DNA of 32,141 nt from assembly GCA_015068445.1 (NCBI GenBank), contig SVKN01000017.1:4867-37007 (forward strand). The letters run 5' to 3'. Below the pieces are notes generated by a model. The model did not search any database. It saw only the letters and a program-made list of their open reading frames with translations, and was not told the DNA's origin. Made by a program: the position numbers and the translations under genes. Position 1 is the first letter of the stretch; each line of letters begins with the position of its first letter. The DNA is from Oscillospiraceae bacterium. Its GTDB lineage: Bacteria; Bacillota; Clostridia; Oscillospirales; Butyricicoccaceae. Shown here in pieces: positions 18,919 through 26,728 of this stretch.

Positions 18919-19060
18919 TTGACAATTGACAATTGCGGTGCCTGCGGCGGCGTAGGAAAGGCTCCCTCTCCGAGGGAGCTGTCTGCGAAGCAGACTGAGG
19001 GAGTTGCCCCGGGATGCACGCAGCCCCGGACAGCGGTCGTCGCAGCGGCGGCCTCCCTCC
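18919..19060. repeat. intergenic repeat mosaic before noc
   Basis: A short 7-bp tandem (18919-18935), the GTGCCTGCGGCG module, the double-hairpin module (about 18960-19008), then CCCCGGGATGCAC and a truncated CGCAGCGGCGGCC unit lacking its second arm. The order matches the blocks at 12645 and 31789. Confidence 0.8.
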
Positions 19061-19092
19061 GCCCGATTTCGCCCAAATCCTCCCGGTAAATA

Positions 19093-19101
19093 TGGTATAT
19101 T
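19093..19101 (+). promoter_or_regulatory. possible extended -10 promoter of noc
   Basis: TGG followed by TATATT, 23 bases before the noc start. No good -35 is present, so it would depend on the TGn extension. Confidence 0.4.
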
Positions 19102-19124
19102 CTGGTCAAAGGAAGTGGAAAACT

Positions 19125-19922
19125 ATGGCAATCACCTTTGACCTCAAAGCGAAGCCGCGCCTGCGGCACGTCCCCCTGGACCGCATTGCGCCCAACCCCT
19201 ACCAGCCGCGCAAGGTCTTTGACCCCGCCGGGCTGGAGGAGCTGGCCGACAGCATCCGCCGCTACGGCATCCTGACGCCGCTGACCGTGCGCCGGGAAGG
19301 GGAGGGGTACCTGCTGATCGCCGGGGAGCGCCGCCTCCGCGCCTCGCGCATGGCCGGGCTGGAGACCGTGCCCTGCTACATCCTCACCGCCGAGGGCGAG
19401 GACCTCTCCGCCATGGCGCTGATCGAGAACCTCCAGCGCCGGGACCTGGACCCCTTCGAGGAGGCCGAGGGGCTCCTGCGCCTGACCCGCGACTTCGGCC
19501 TCACCCAGCAGCAGGCCGCCGAGCGCATCGGCAAGACCCAGGCCGCCGTAGCCAATAAGCTGCGATTGCTCAAGCTGCCCCCGCCAGTCGTTGCGGTCAT
19601 CCGCGAAAACGACCTCACCGAGCGCCACGGCCGCGCGCTGCTGCAGCTGGAAGACCCCGACCTCCAGCTCAAGGCCGCGGAGACCGTCGCCGCCAAAGGC
19701 TATACCGTCGCTCAGACCGAGGAATACGTCTCCCGCCTCCTGCAGACTGCGCCCAGACCCCGCCGTCAGAGCTACATCAAGGACGTGCGCCTCTTCCTCA
19801 ACTCCGTCAACAAGGCCCTCGAGCTGATGAAGCGCTCCGGCTTCCAGACCACCCTGGACCGGGAGGAGCAGGACGGCCAGCTGACGCTTCGCATCGTCCT
19901 CAAGGGCGTCGTAAAGCAGTAA
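19125..19922 (+). CDS. noc: ParB-family nucleoid occlusion protein Noc-like
   Basis: A 265-residue ParB/Noc family protein. The CTP-binding N-domain shows NPYQPRKVFD, GERRLRA (67-73) and ENLQRRDLDPFEEA (101-114). A helix-turn-helix region follows at about 125-150 (GLTQQQAAERIGKTQAAVANKLRLL). It lies between rsmG and parA, where B. subtilis has noc. Noc keeps the division ring off the nucleoid. The B. subtilis protein has an N-terminal membrane-targeting helix; here the N-terminus MAITFDLKAKPRLRH does not obviously form one. No Noc binding site (ATTTCCCGGGAAAT) was seen in this window. It could therefore be a second ParB with another role. The start has AGGAAGTGG upstream. Confidence 0.82.
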   Translation: MAITFDLKAKPRLRHVPLDRIAPNPYQPRKVFDPAGLEELADSIRRYGILTPLTVRREGEGYLLIAGERRLRASRMAGLETVPCYILTAEGEDLSAMALIENLQRRDLDPFEEAEGLLRLTRDFGLTQQQAAERIGKTQAAVANKLRLLKLPPPVVAVIRENDLTERHGRALLQLEDPDLQLKAAETVAAKGYTVAQTEEYVSRLLQTAPRPRRQSYIKDVRLFLNSVNKALELMKRSGFQTTLDREEQDGQLTLRIVLKGVVKQ

Positions 19923-19970
19923 CAGCGCGACAAGCTCACCCCCTTTACAAATCTGTCTGAACCGCTATTC

Positions 19971-20005
19971 GCCCGGCTGTTTCACGTGAAACGGCCGGGC
20001 TTTTG
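19971..20005 (+). terminator. terminator after noc with parS as its inner stem-loop
   Basis: GCCCGGC (19971-19977) pairs with GCCGGGC (19994-20000), then TTTT. The enclosed bases are a parS palindrome, so the hairpin extends through the whole site. It lies 50 bases after the noc stop codon. Confidence 0.75.
19978..19993. promoter_or_regulatory. parS: parS site 1
   Basis: TGTTTCACGTGAAACG: matches the Bacillota parS consensus (TGTTTCACGTGAAACA) in 15 of 16 bases. It loads ParB, which then spreads as a CTP clamp. It sits inside the noc terminator hairpin. Confidence 0.95.
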
Positions 20006-20025
20006 TCAAGCTCCCAGCCTTGACT

Positions 20026-20041
20026 CGTTTCACGTGAAACA
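20026..20041. promoter_or_regulatory. parS: parS site 2
   Basis: CGTTTCACGTGAAACA, 15 of 16 consensus bases, 48 bases from site 1. It ends four bases before the parA -35, so ParB bound here could affect parAB transcription. Confidence 0.95.
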
Positions 20042-20045
20042 AGGC

Positions 20046-20074
20046 TTTACTCTGCGCGGCGACCGTGCTATAAT
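20046..20074 (+). promoter_or_regulatory. promoter of parA-parB-serS
   Basis: TTTACT, 17 bases, TATAAT, with a perfect -10 and a moderate -35. It ends 31 bases before the parA start codon, and parS site 2 lies directly upstream. Confidence 0.72.
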
Positions 20075-20105
20075 CAAATAGAACAAGAACGAAGGAGGGA
20101 CGCGG

Positions 20106-20873
20106 ATGGCCAAGGTCATTGCCATTGCCAACCAGAAGGGCGGCGTCGGCAAGACGACGACGTCGGTCAATCTGGCCGCTTACGTCGCCGCCAAGGACTG
20201 CCGCGTGCTGCTGTGCGACCTGGACCCCCAGGGCAACACCTCTTCCGGATACGGCTGGGGCGGGGGAGAGGACACGATCTACCCGGCTCTTTTGGGCCTG
20301 AAGCGCACGAGAGAGGTCATTTTTCACACGAAATGGTGCGATATCCTGCCGTCGGACGTCAATCTGGCCGGCGCAGAGCTGGAGCTTGCCGCCGGTGAGA
20401 CGAGGGAGCAGGCGCTGAAGCTGGCGCTTAAGCAGGTGGCCGACGACTACGATTATATATTTATCGACTGTCCGCCGTCGCTGGGCCTGCTGACGGTCAA
20501 CGCGCTGACGGCGGCGAACACGGTGCTGGTGCCCATGCAGTGCGAGTATTACGCGCTGGAGGGTCTGAGCCAGCTGATCTCCACGATCCGCATGGTCAAG
20601 CGCGCCTACAACCCCGACATCGACATCGAGGGCATCCTGCTGACCATGTACGACGGCCGCACGAATCTGACGCTGCAGGTGGCCGAGGAGGTCAAGAAGT
20701 TCTTCGGACGCAAGGTCTATAAAACGGTGATCCCGCGCAACGTCCGGCTGTCCGAGGCGCCCAGCCACGGCAAGCCGATCATCGCCTACGATCGCCTGTC
20801 GCGCGGCGCGGAGGCTTACAACGACGCCGCCAATGAGTTTTTACGCAATCAGAAGGGAGGCGCTGCCAAATGA
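20106..20873 (+). CDS. parA: chromosome partitioning ATPase ParA (Soj)
   Basis: A 255-residue ParA/Soj. The deviant Walker A is KGGVGKTTT (11-19), Walker A' is CDLDPQGNTSSG, and Walker B is FIDCPPSLGLLT. It binds DNA as an ATP dimer and is released by ParB, which segregates origins; in B. subtilis Soj also controls DnaA. The C-terminal segment VIPRNVRLSEAPSHGKPI is typical of chromosomal ParA. A strong GGAGGG site precedes the start. Its stop codon overlaps the parB start by four bases (ATGA). Confidence 0.97.
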   Translation: MAKVIAIANQKGGVGKTTTSVNLAAYVAAKDCRVLLCDLDPQGNTSSGYGWGGGEDTIYPALLGLKRTREVIFHTKWCDILPSDVNLAGAELELAAGETREQALKLALKQVADDYDYIFIDCPPSLGLLTVNALTAANTVLVPMQCEYYALEGLSQLISTIRMVKRAYNPDIDIEGILLTMYDGRTNLTLQVAEEVKKFFGRKVYKTVIPRNVRLSEAPSHGKPIIAYDRLSRGAEAYNDAANEFLRNQKGGAAK

Positions 20874-21721
20874 CTTCGGGAAAAGGGCTCGGAAAGGGCC
20901 TTTCTGCACTGATCGAGGTAGAAGAAGAGCCGTTGGTGCGGGGCATCCGTCTGCGTGACATCGACCCCAACCCCAACCAGCCCCGGCGGGAGTTCGACCC
21001 CGTGGCGCTCAGCGAGCTGGAGGAGTCCATCCGCCAGAACGGCGTCATCACGCCCATCACGGTCCGCAGGGCAGGGGAGCGGTATGTCATCATCGCCGGA
21101 GAGCGGCGCTGGCGCGCCGCCCGGGCCGCGGGTCTCAACGAGATCCCGGCCTACGTGCTGGACACCGACGAGGACGAGAGCTTCCGTCTGGCGCTGGTGG
21201 AGAACCTGCAGCGGCAGGACCTGAACCCCATCGAGGAGGCCATGGGCTACCGCAAGCTGATCTCCGATCTGGGCCTCAGTCAGGAGGCCGCCTCGGAGAA
21301 GGTGGGCCGCTCGCGGCCGTATATCACCAACTCCCTGCGGCTGCTGACGCTGCCCGAGCCGGTGCGCGAGATGCTCGCCTCCGGGGCGCTGACCGCCGGA
21401 CACGGCCGCGCGCTGGCCGCGCTGGACGAAAAAAAGGCCAATGAGGCCGCCAAGGCCGTCATCGAGGGCGATCTGTCGGTCCGTGAGACCGAAAAGCTCG
21501 TAAAACGGCTGCTGGAGGGGAAGGATAAGCAGGAGCCCAAAAAGGACGACACGCTGCTGCTGTACGTCCGCGATCTGGAGCGCCGCCTCGCCTCGACTAC
21601 GGGCCACCGCATCGCCATCAAGCACGGGAAGAAAAAGGGCAAGCTGACCATCGAATATTACGGCAACGAGGATCTGGAGCGCATCTGCGACGCCCTCAGC
21701 CGCATTGAAAATAACAAGTAA
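20870..21721 (+). CDS. parB: chromosome partitioning protein ParB (Spo0J)
   Basis: A 283-residue ParB. The N-terminal GLGKGLSALI is the ParA-stimulating peptide. The CTPase motifs are TPITVRR, GERRWRA (77-83) and ENLQRQDLNPIEEA (111-124). A helix-turn-helix for parS follows (GLSQEAASEKVGRSRPYITN), and a C-terminal dimerisation domain ends the protein. ParB loads at the two parS sites just upstream of parA and recruits condensin to the origin. It is translationally coupled to parA. serS follows after 15 bases with no terminator. Confidence 0.97.
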   Translation: MTSGKGLGKGLSALIEVEEEPLVRGIRLRDIDPNPNQPRREFDPVALSELEESIRQNGVITPITVRRAGERYVIIAGERRWRAARAAGLNEIPAYVLDTDEDESFRLALVENLQRQDLNPIEEAMGYRKLISDLGLSQEAASEKVGRSRPYITNSLRLLTLPEPVREMLASGALTAGHGRALAALDEKKANEAAKAVIEGDLSVRETEKLVKRLLEGKDKQEPKKDDTLLLYVRDLERRLASTTGHRIAIKHGKKKGKLTIEYYGNEDLERICDALSRIENNK

Positions 21722-21736
21722 GGGGAAAGAGAAGTT

Positions 21737-23038
21737 ATGCTGGATATCAAACTGATCAAAGACGATCCGCAGGACGTCATCGACCGTCTGGCGGCCAAGG
21801 GGAAGGACGCCAAGGCCGAGGTGGAGGAGATCCTGCGTCTCGACGGGCAGCGCCGCGCGCTGATCCTGGAGACGGACAACCTCAAGGCCGAGCAGAACAG
21901 GACGAGCAAGCAGATCCCGGCGCTGAAAAAGGCCGGACAGGACGTGGCGCCCGTCATGGCTCGCATGAAGGAGCTCAGCGAGCAGATCAAGAACAACGAT
22001 GTCGCCATCCGTCAGGTGGAGGCCGATTACCGCGAGGTCATGCTGAGCCTGCCCAACCTGCCCGACCGCGACCTGGCCCCCGGCGGCAAGGAGAACAATC
22101 AGGAGCTGCGCCGGTTCGGCGAGCCCCACGTCTTCGACTTCGAGCCCAAGGACCACGTGGACCTCTGCACCGATCTGGGCCTCATCGACTACGAGCGCGG
22201 CACGAAGCTCTCCGGCAGCGGCTTCTGGGTCTACCGCGGCATGGGCGCGCGGCTGGAGTGGGCGCTGCTCAACTATTTCATCGAGACCCATTTGGCGGAC
22301 GGTTACGAGATGGTCATGGTGCCGCACATGCTCTCCGAGCACAACGGCTACGCCTCCGGCCAGTTCCCCAAGTTCAAGGACGAGGTCTATTGGCTGGACA
22401 ATGACGAGGAGGGCCGCAGCCACTTCATGCTGCCCACCGCCGAGACCGCGCTGATCGGCCTGCACTACAACGAGATCCTCACGGAGAAGGAGCTGCCCCG
22501 CAAGTACTTCGCCTATACACCCTGCTTCAGAAAAGAGGCCGGCAGCCATCGCGCCGACGAGCGCGGCATGGTCCGCGGCCATCAGTTCAACAAGGTGGAG
22601 ATGTTCCAGTACACGCTGCCCGAGAAGTCCGACGAGGCCTTTGAGGAGCTGGTGGGCAAGGCTGAGGCGCTCGTCAAGGGCCTGGGCTTCCACTTCCGCA
22701 CGGTCAAGCTGGCCGCCGAGGACTGCTCCGCGTCCATGGCCAGGACCTACGACATCGAGATCCACATCCCGTCCATGAATGGCTACAAGGAGGTCTCCTC
22801 CGTCTCAAACGCCCGCGATTATCAGGCCCGCCGCGCCATGATCCGCTTTAAGCGCGAGGCCACCGGCAAGACCGAGTTCGTCCACACCCTCAACGGCTCC
22901 GGTCTCGCCACCTCCCGCATCCTCCCCGCCGTCGTCGAGCAGAACCAGCGCAAGGACGGCAGCGTCGTCGTCCCCGAGGTCCTGCGCAAGTACCTCGGCG
23001 GCATCGAGGTCATCACGAAGGATATGAAGAACTGGTAA
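21737..23038 (+). CDS. serS: seryl-tRNA synthetase
   Basis: A 433-residue class II SerRS, which charges tRNA-Ser with serine. The N-terminal ~110 residues form the charged tRNA-binding coiled coil. Motif 2 is visible in CFRKEAGSHRADERGMVRGHQ-type sequence followed by FNKVEMFQ. Motif 3 lies in NGSGLATSRILPAVVEQNQ. Length is normal. The ribosome site is AAGGGGAAAGAG. It is 15 bases from parB with no promoter or T-box leader between, so it is transcribed with parAB. A strong terminator follows. Confidence 0.97.
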   Translation: MLDIKLIKDDPQDVIDRLAAKGKDAKAEVEEILRLDGQRRALILETDNLKAEQNRTSKQIPALKKAGQDVAPVMARMKELSEQIKNNDVAIRQVEADYREVMLSLPNLPDRDLAPGGKENNQELRRFGEPHVFDFEPKDHVDLCTDLGLIDYERGTKLSGSGFWVYRGMGARLEWALLNYFIETHLADGYEMVMVPHMLSEHNGYASGQFPKFKDEVYWLDNDEEGRSHFMLPTAETALIGLHYNEILTEKELPRKYFAYTPCFRKEAGSHRADERGMVRGHQFNKVEMFQYTLPEKSDEAFEELVGKAEALVKGLGFHFRTVKLAAEDCSASMARTYDIEIHIPSMNGYKEVSSVSNARDYQARRAMIRFKREATGKTEFVHTLNGSGLATSRILPAVVEQNQRKDGSVVVPEVLRKYLGGIEVITKDMKNW

Positions 23039-23052
23039 GCGATCCGGTACAG

Positions 23053-23079
23053 AAGCCGCCCCGTCGGGGCGGCTTTTTG
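23053..23079 (+). terminator. Rho-independent terminator after serS
   Basis: Stem GCCGCCCC/GGGGCGGC (23055-23062, 23066-23073) with a GTC loop, flanked by AA and five T. The 7-bp repeat tract starts right after it. Confidence 0.93.
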
Positions 23080-23330
23080 AGTTGACAGTGGACAGTGGAC
23101 AGTGAAGGTGCCTGCGGCGCATTTGATGCCGCCGCTTCGCGGCGTGGAGGACGCCCCGCAAGGCTTGACACTCTCCGCGAGGGAGCTGCAGCGGGATGCA
23201 CATGTTCACGGGGCGGGAACGGTGCAGCGGCGAGCTGTGCTCGGCATAGCTGCGTCTGCGCATATCCCGGCCGCGTTGGCCCATCGCAGGGAGCGGATAT
23301 CGGATTGTCGGCGGTGTTCAATATCCGCCC

Positions 23331-23356
23331 GTAGGGAACGGTGCCCACACCGTTCC
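23331..23356 (+). repeat. GTAG-hairpin REP-like element (stem GGAACGGTG)
   Basis: GTAG, then GGAACGGTG, loop CCCA, CACCGTTCC. Identical over the whole element to the one at 4228-4253, about 19 kb away. Confidence 0.78.
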
Positions 23357-23408
23357 GCTGCAATCGTGACTGGGTATGTATAAACTCGCCGGAAACGCAC
23401 AGACCCTC

Positions 23409-23434
23409 GTAGGGGAGGGGCTCTGTCCCCTCCC
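23409..23434 (+). repeat. GTAG-hairpin REP-like element (stem GGGAGGGG)
   Basis: GTAG, then GGGAGGGG, loop CTCTGT, CCCCTCCC. It has the same stem as 8728-8753 with a different loop. Confidence 0.76.
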
Positions 23435-23463
23435 GCCGCGTTGATGATTCATCGAGGCCGCGA

Positions 23464-23486
23464 GTGGCGTGGAAGCCCGCCCCTAC
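23464..23486 (-). repeat. GTAG-hairpin element, one arm decayed (GGGCGGGC type)
   Basis: On the minus strand GTAG is followed by GGGCGGGCTTCCAC, as at 8798. The second arm is degraded to GCCACTC, so only a short GGC/GCC pairing remains. Confidence 0.55.
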
Positions 23487-23528
23487 GACGACCACGATAC
23501 GCCGCCGTGATCCGCGCCGACAGGCTAT

Positions 23529-23550
23529 GGCGGCCACAGGCCGCCGCTAC
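23529..23550 (-). repeat. GTAG-hairpin REP-like element (stem GGCGGCC)
   Basis: Minus-strand GTAG at 23550-23547, then a hairpin of GGCGGCC and GGCCGCC around a 3-base loop. The related hairpins at 12871 and 14639 have GCAG instead of GTAG. Confidence 0.68.
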
Positions 23551-23898
23551 AAAGACCCCGAAACGCAGCCGTGATCATGGGCCGATGTGGGCATCGGACC
23601 ATACGGCGCGATCCGTTTCCACCAACTTGTCATCCTGAGCGGAGCGCAAGCGGAGTCGAAGGACCTATGCCCTTGGGCCGCTGCGACCGCCCTTTTGCGT
23701 GGCCCTCTCACAAAGGGTTTCAAGCCCCATCCCGTCGCTCTGCCGCCTCCACCCCTTATAAGGGAAACATCTCTGCCGCGCGTTCCCAATTCCGCGGTCC
23801 ACACTCTCCACAACATCCCCCGCACACATCCATCTCATTGCCCCACACACCATCCTCTCACGCTACAGTTAATTAACTTAACTAACAAAATACCCCCA

Positions 23899-23927
23899 TT
23901 GACCTTCCCGCGTTCCTCCTGTATAAT
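23899..23927 (+). promoter_or_regulatory. sigma-A promoter of the EamA gene
   Basis: TTGACC, 17 bases, TATAAT, 53 bases before the start codon. This is a near-consensus promoter. Confidence 0.85.
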
Positions 23928-23980
23928 CGACCGCGGAGGGGGAGGCGCTGCGCCGACGGACCTCTGAAAGGTGGATTTCC

Positions 23981-24841
23981 ATGAAAAAACGACTCGATCC
24001 GGGGCTGATCATGCTGCTTGTGATGATCGGCTTCGGGACTTTGCCCTTGTTCGTGCGCCGGATAGCGCTGAGCTCGCCGGAGCTGGCGCTTTGCCGGGCG
24101 GTGATCGCGGCGGCGCTGCTGGGGCTTTACCTGTTGGCGACCGGCCAGCGCATCCCGTTCCGCGCCATCCGCCGGGAGGCGCCGCTGGTGATCCTGTCCG
24201 GCGCGCTGATGGGCGTCAACTGGATCCTTCTGTTCCAGGCCTACCGCTACACCACGGTATCCGCCGCCACGCTGAGCTATTACTTCGCGCCGGTGCTCGT
24301 CACCGCGGCCTGCCCCGTGATCTTCCATGAAAGGCTGACGAAAAAGCAGATCCTCTGCTTCGTCATGTCCACCGTCGGCCTGCTGCTGATCTCCGATCTG
24401 ACGGGCCTTGGCGGCGGCAGCCGGGACGGGCTGGGGCTGCTGTTCGGCTTCGGCGCGGCGGTGCTGTACGCCACGGTGATCCTGCTCAACAAGTTCATCA
24501 AAAACGTGGAGGGCATCCACCGCACGTTCCTGCAGTTCCTGGCGGCCATCGCCATTCTGGTCCCCTATGTCGCCGCCTCCGGCGGACTTCATCTGGGCGT
24601 GCTGGACGCGGCGGGCTGGGCGAGCCTTCTGACCGTGGGCGCGATCCACACGGGCGTCGCCTACTGCCTCTATTTCTCCGCCCTGCGCCACCTGACGGGC
24701 CAGCGCACGGCCATCCTCAGCTACGCCGACCCGCTGGTGGCCTGCCTGCTGTCCGTCACCGTGCTGGGCGAGGCCATGAGCCCCCGGCAGGTCCTGGGCG
24801 GCGCGCTGATCCTCGGCTTCACGCTGTGGAACGAGCTTTGA
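23981..24841 (+). CDS. EamA/DMT-family transporter
   Basis: A 286-residue integral membrane protein of the drug/metabolite transporter superfamily. About ten hydrophobic helices can be counted in two repeats of five (EamA domains), for example residues 8-30, 36-53, 69-90 and several in the C-terminal half. A charged start (MKKRLD) favours the N-terminus inside. Family members export amino acids, nucleosides or other small metabolites; the substrate here is unknown. GAAAGGTGG lies before the start and a strong promoter is upstream. The next gene has its own promoter at the end of this one. Confidence 0.9.
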   Translation: MKKRLDPGLIMLLVMIGFGTLPLFVRRIALSSPELALCRAVIAAALLGLYLLATGQRIPFRAIRREAPLVILSGALMGVNWILLFQAYRYTTVSAATLSYYFAPVLVTAACPVIFHERLTKKQILCFVMSTVGLLLISDLTGLGGGSRDGLGLLFGFGAAVLYATVILLNKFIKNVEGIHRTFLQFLAAIAILVPYVAASGGLHLGVLDAAGWASLLTVGAIHTGVAYCLYFSALRHLTGQRTAILSYADPLVACLLSVTVLGEAMSPRQVLGGALILGFTLWNEL

Positions 24842-24866
24842 CAGGCGGCGTCGGTTGTGGTATTGT
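24838..24866 (+). promoter_or_regulatory. promoter of the GNAT gene
   Basis: TTGACA, 17 bases, TATTGT. The perfect -35 overlaps the last codon and stop codon of the EamA gene. Confidence 0.72.
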
Positions 24867-24898
24867 GTAGTCAACTAAAGTGTTGAAGGAGACTTGCC

Positions 24899-25375
24899 AT
24901 GAACGACCTGACCTTTCGCGCAGCCACCCGCGCGGACATCCCTCTGATCATCGATTTCCGCTTGGAGCAGCTCTCCCGGGGCGGCACGGTGTTCGTGCCC
25001 GACATCACCGCGGCGCTGACCGCGTTTTTCGAGGACTGCTTCGACCGCGACGTGATCCACCAGATCTTCGCCTTCGACGGCGACCGGGCCGTCGCTACGG
25101 GCGCGGTGCTGTTTTACGCCTACCCGCCCTCCCACGTCAACCGGTCCGGGCTGATCGCCTACATCTCCAACATGTTCACGAAGCCCGACTGCCGCAGGCA
25201 GGGGATCGCCTCCCGCATTTTGACGATGCTGGAGGACGAGGCGCGCCGCCGCGGCGTGCAGACGGCCAAGCTGGGCGCGACGCCCGCGGGAAAATCGCTG
25301 TACGAGCACGCGGGCTACGCGGAGGACGAGCTGTTTACGCTGATCAAGCCCCTTGAAGCGCCGCGCGCGTTGTGA
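24899..25375 (+). CDS. GNAT-family N-acetyltransferase
   Basis: A 158-residue single-domain GNAT enzyme, which transfers an acetyl group from acetyl-CoA to an amine. The start TFRAATRADIPLIIDFR is typical, and the acetyl-CoA pyrophosphate loop is RRQGIASRIL. The C-terminal GKSLYEHAGYAEDELF matches the late GNAT motif. The acceptor is unknown. GAAGGAGA precedes the start at 24899. The promoter of the following aldolase gene overlaps its last codons. Confidence 0.92.
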   Translation: MNDLTFRAATRADIPLIIDFRLEQLSRGGTVFVPDITAALTAFFEDCFDRDVIHQIFAFDGDRAVATGAVLFYAYPPSHVNRSGLIAYISNMFTKPDCRRQGIASRILTMLEDEARRRGVQTAKLGATPAGKSLYEHAGYAEDELFTLIKPLEAPRAL

Positions 25376-25381
25376 TACAAT
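25353..25381 (+). promoter_or_regulatory. promoter of the DapA-family gene
   Basis: TTGAAG, 17 bases, TACAAT, within the 3' end of the GNAT gene and 38 bases before the next start codon. Confidence 0.65.
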
Positions 25382-25418
25382 ATTGATAAATACAACAACG
25401 AAAGCGAGGACCCCCATT

Positions 25419-26333
25419 ATGATGAATCTGCAAGGCTCGTGGGTGGCCATGCCCACCCCGTTCACCGCGGACAACAAGGTCGATTTCAACGGCTTTGAAA
25501 CGCTGATCAACCGCCAGATCAAGTACGGCACGTCGCAGCTGTTCGTGCTGGGCTCCGCCGGCGAAGTGACGCTGCTGACGCTGGAGGAGAAGAAGGCCAT
25601 CGTCAAGGAGGTCATCGCCATGACGAAGGGCAAGATCCCCGTGTTCTTCAGCGCCGCCTCCATGACCACCGAGGCCAGCGTCGAGTTCGCCCGGTTCGTC
25701 GAGAAGGAAGGCGCCGACGGCGTCATCTTCACGGTTCCCCCTTATGTCTTGATCAATCAGCACGCCGTCCACACCCATATGGACACCTGCATGGGCTCCG
25801 TGGACATCCCCTGCGGCATTTACAACAACCCCAGCCGTCTGGGCGTGCAGGTCATGCCCGAGACCATCAAGAAGCTGTCTGACGCCCATCCCAACTTCGT
25901 CGTCGATAAGGAAGCCATGGGCAGCGTCGAGCAGCTGGTGCAGGTCCAGCGCCTGTGCGAGGGCAAGGTCAAGATCATGTGCTGCGACTTCCCGAAGTAT
26001 TCCATCGTGATCCCCACCCTGGCGGTAGGCGGCACAGGCACGGCCAACATCGGCGGCAACATCATCCCCGAGGAAGCGGCCAAGTACTCCCGTCCCTGGA
26101 CCAGCATGCAGATCATCGAGGAGTGCCGCGAGGAGTATTTCAAGTGGTTCCCGCTGCTGCAGGAGCTGTACACGTTCAGCAACCCCGTGGTCATCAAGGC
26201 CGCCCTGCGCATCCTTGGCCTCCCCGGCGGCCACCTGAGAAAGCCCTACGAGGAGTACACCGGTGAGAAGCTCGCCCGTCTGGAGCAGATGATGGGCGAA
26301 ATGGGCGTCATCGACAAGTACGGCGTCAAATAG
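25419..26333 (+). CDS. DapA/NanA-family class I aldolase
   Basis: A 304-residue TIM-barrel aldolase or lyase of the dihydrodipicolinate synthase/N-acetylneuraminate lyase superfamily. The Schiff-base lysine is probably Lys164 in VVDKEAMGS, the catalytic tyrosine is Tyr135 in YNNPSR, and Arg140 could bind a carboxylate. The substrate loop reads GSAGE (45-49), where true DapA usually has GTTGE, so the lysine-pathway role is doubtful and no symbol is given. A 2-keto-acid aldolase is equally possible. Two ATGs lie at 25419 and 25422, with GCGAGGA upstream. The stop codon is part of the first unit of a tandem repeat, and a terminator follows. Confidence 0.88.
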   Translation: MMNLQGSWVAMPTPFTADNKVDFNGFETLINRQIKYGTSQLFVLGSAGEVTLLTLEEKKAIVKEVIAMTKGKIPVFFSAASMTTEASVEFARFVEKEGADGVIFTVPPYVLINQHAVHTHMDTCMGSVDIPCGIYNNPSRLGVQVMPETIKKLSDAHPNFVVDKEAMGSVEQLVQVQRLCEGKVKIMCCDFPKYSIVIPTLAVGGTGTANIGGNIIPEEAAKYSRPWTSMQIIEECREEYFKWFPLLQELYTFSNPVVIKAALRILGLPGGHLRKPYEEYTGEKLARLEQMMGEMGVIDKYGVK

Positions 26334-26409
26334 AACGCGTTCGGAAATTAATAGAACACGTTTGGAAACTAATAGAACACGTTCTGAAATATAATCGAAC
26401 ACGTTCGGA
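26331..26409 (+). repeat. four tandem 21-22 bp repeats with GAACACGTTC core
   Basis: Cores start at 26333 (GAACGCGTTC), 26354 (GAACACGTTT), 26375 and 26397 (both GAACACGTTC), spaced 21, 21 and 22 bp. Between cores lies GGAAAYTAATA or a variant. The cores are near-palindromes. The first core starts on the last base of the aldolase stop codon, and the array ends just before the terminator. Confidence 0.9.
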
Positions 26410-26415
26410 CAATGA

Positions 26416-26442
26416 AAAGCCTCCCGAAAGGGAGGCTTTTTG
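26416..26442 (+). terminator. Rho-independent terminator after the DapA-family gene
   Basis: Stem AGCCTCCC/GGGAGGCT (26418-26425, 26430-26437) with a GAAA loop, then a T-run to 26441. Confidence 0.93.
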
Positions 26443-26647
26443 TATAGTTGACAGTTGACAGTGGACAGTTGACAGTCGAAGGGCGAATGGACAATGGACA
26501 ATTGTTGTGCCTGCGGCGCATTGGATACCGCCGCCGCCGCGGCGCGGGCCGCGGGGCGCTCCCTACGTGAGGGAGCTGTCAAACAGCAGAGCCGTTTGAC
26601 TGAGGGAGTTGCGGCGGGATGCACACGTTTCCGGGTGCAGGAACAGT

Positions 26648-26671
26648 GTAGCGGCGAGCGCAGTTCGCCGC
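26648..26671 (+). repeat. GTAG-hairpin REP-like element (stem GCGGCGA)
   Basis: GTAG at 26648-26651 and a stem GCGGCGA/TCGCCGC (26651-26657, 26665-26671). The arms changed together relative to the GGCGGCC class. Confidence 0.68.
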
Positions 26672-26702
26672 TATAACGACTACGTAACGAGGGCATGATC
26701 AT

Positions 26703-26728
26703 GGGCCGATGTGGTCATCGGCCCCTAC
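26703..26728 (-). repeat. GTAG-hairpin REP-like element (stem GGGCCGATG)
   Basis: Minus-strand GTAG at 26728-26725, then a perfect 9-bp stem (26724-26716 with 26711-26703). Confidence 0.76.

Larger units (their letters stand above)
23082..23680. repeat. largest intergenic repeat mosaic (serS to EamA)
   Basis: In order: the 7-bp tandem (23082-23104), the GTGCCTGCGGCGCATTTG module, a degenerate double-hairpin module (about 23170-23190), a GCAG-type GGCGAGC hairpin (about 23226-23250), four GTAG hairpins (23331-23550), a degenerate GGGCCGATG hairpin (about 23579-23604), and a GTCATCC...GTCGAAGGACCT module (23629-23672). From about 23680 to 23898 I recognise nothing: no gene, hairpin or repeat. 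Confidence 0.82.

Noticed and set aside
26331-26409. LexA (SOS) operator array
   Set aside because: The Gram-positive LexA box is GAAC-N4-GTTC. These cores have only two bases between the half-sites, and no SOS gene is next to them.
26447-26505. CRISPR array
   Set aside because: The repeat unit is only 7 bp, with no spacers and no cas genes nearby.
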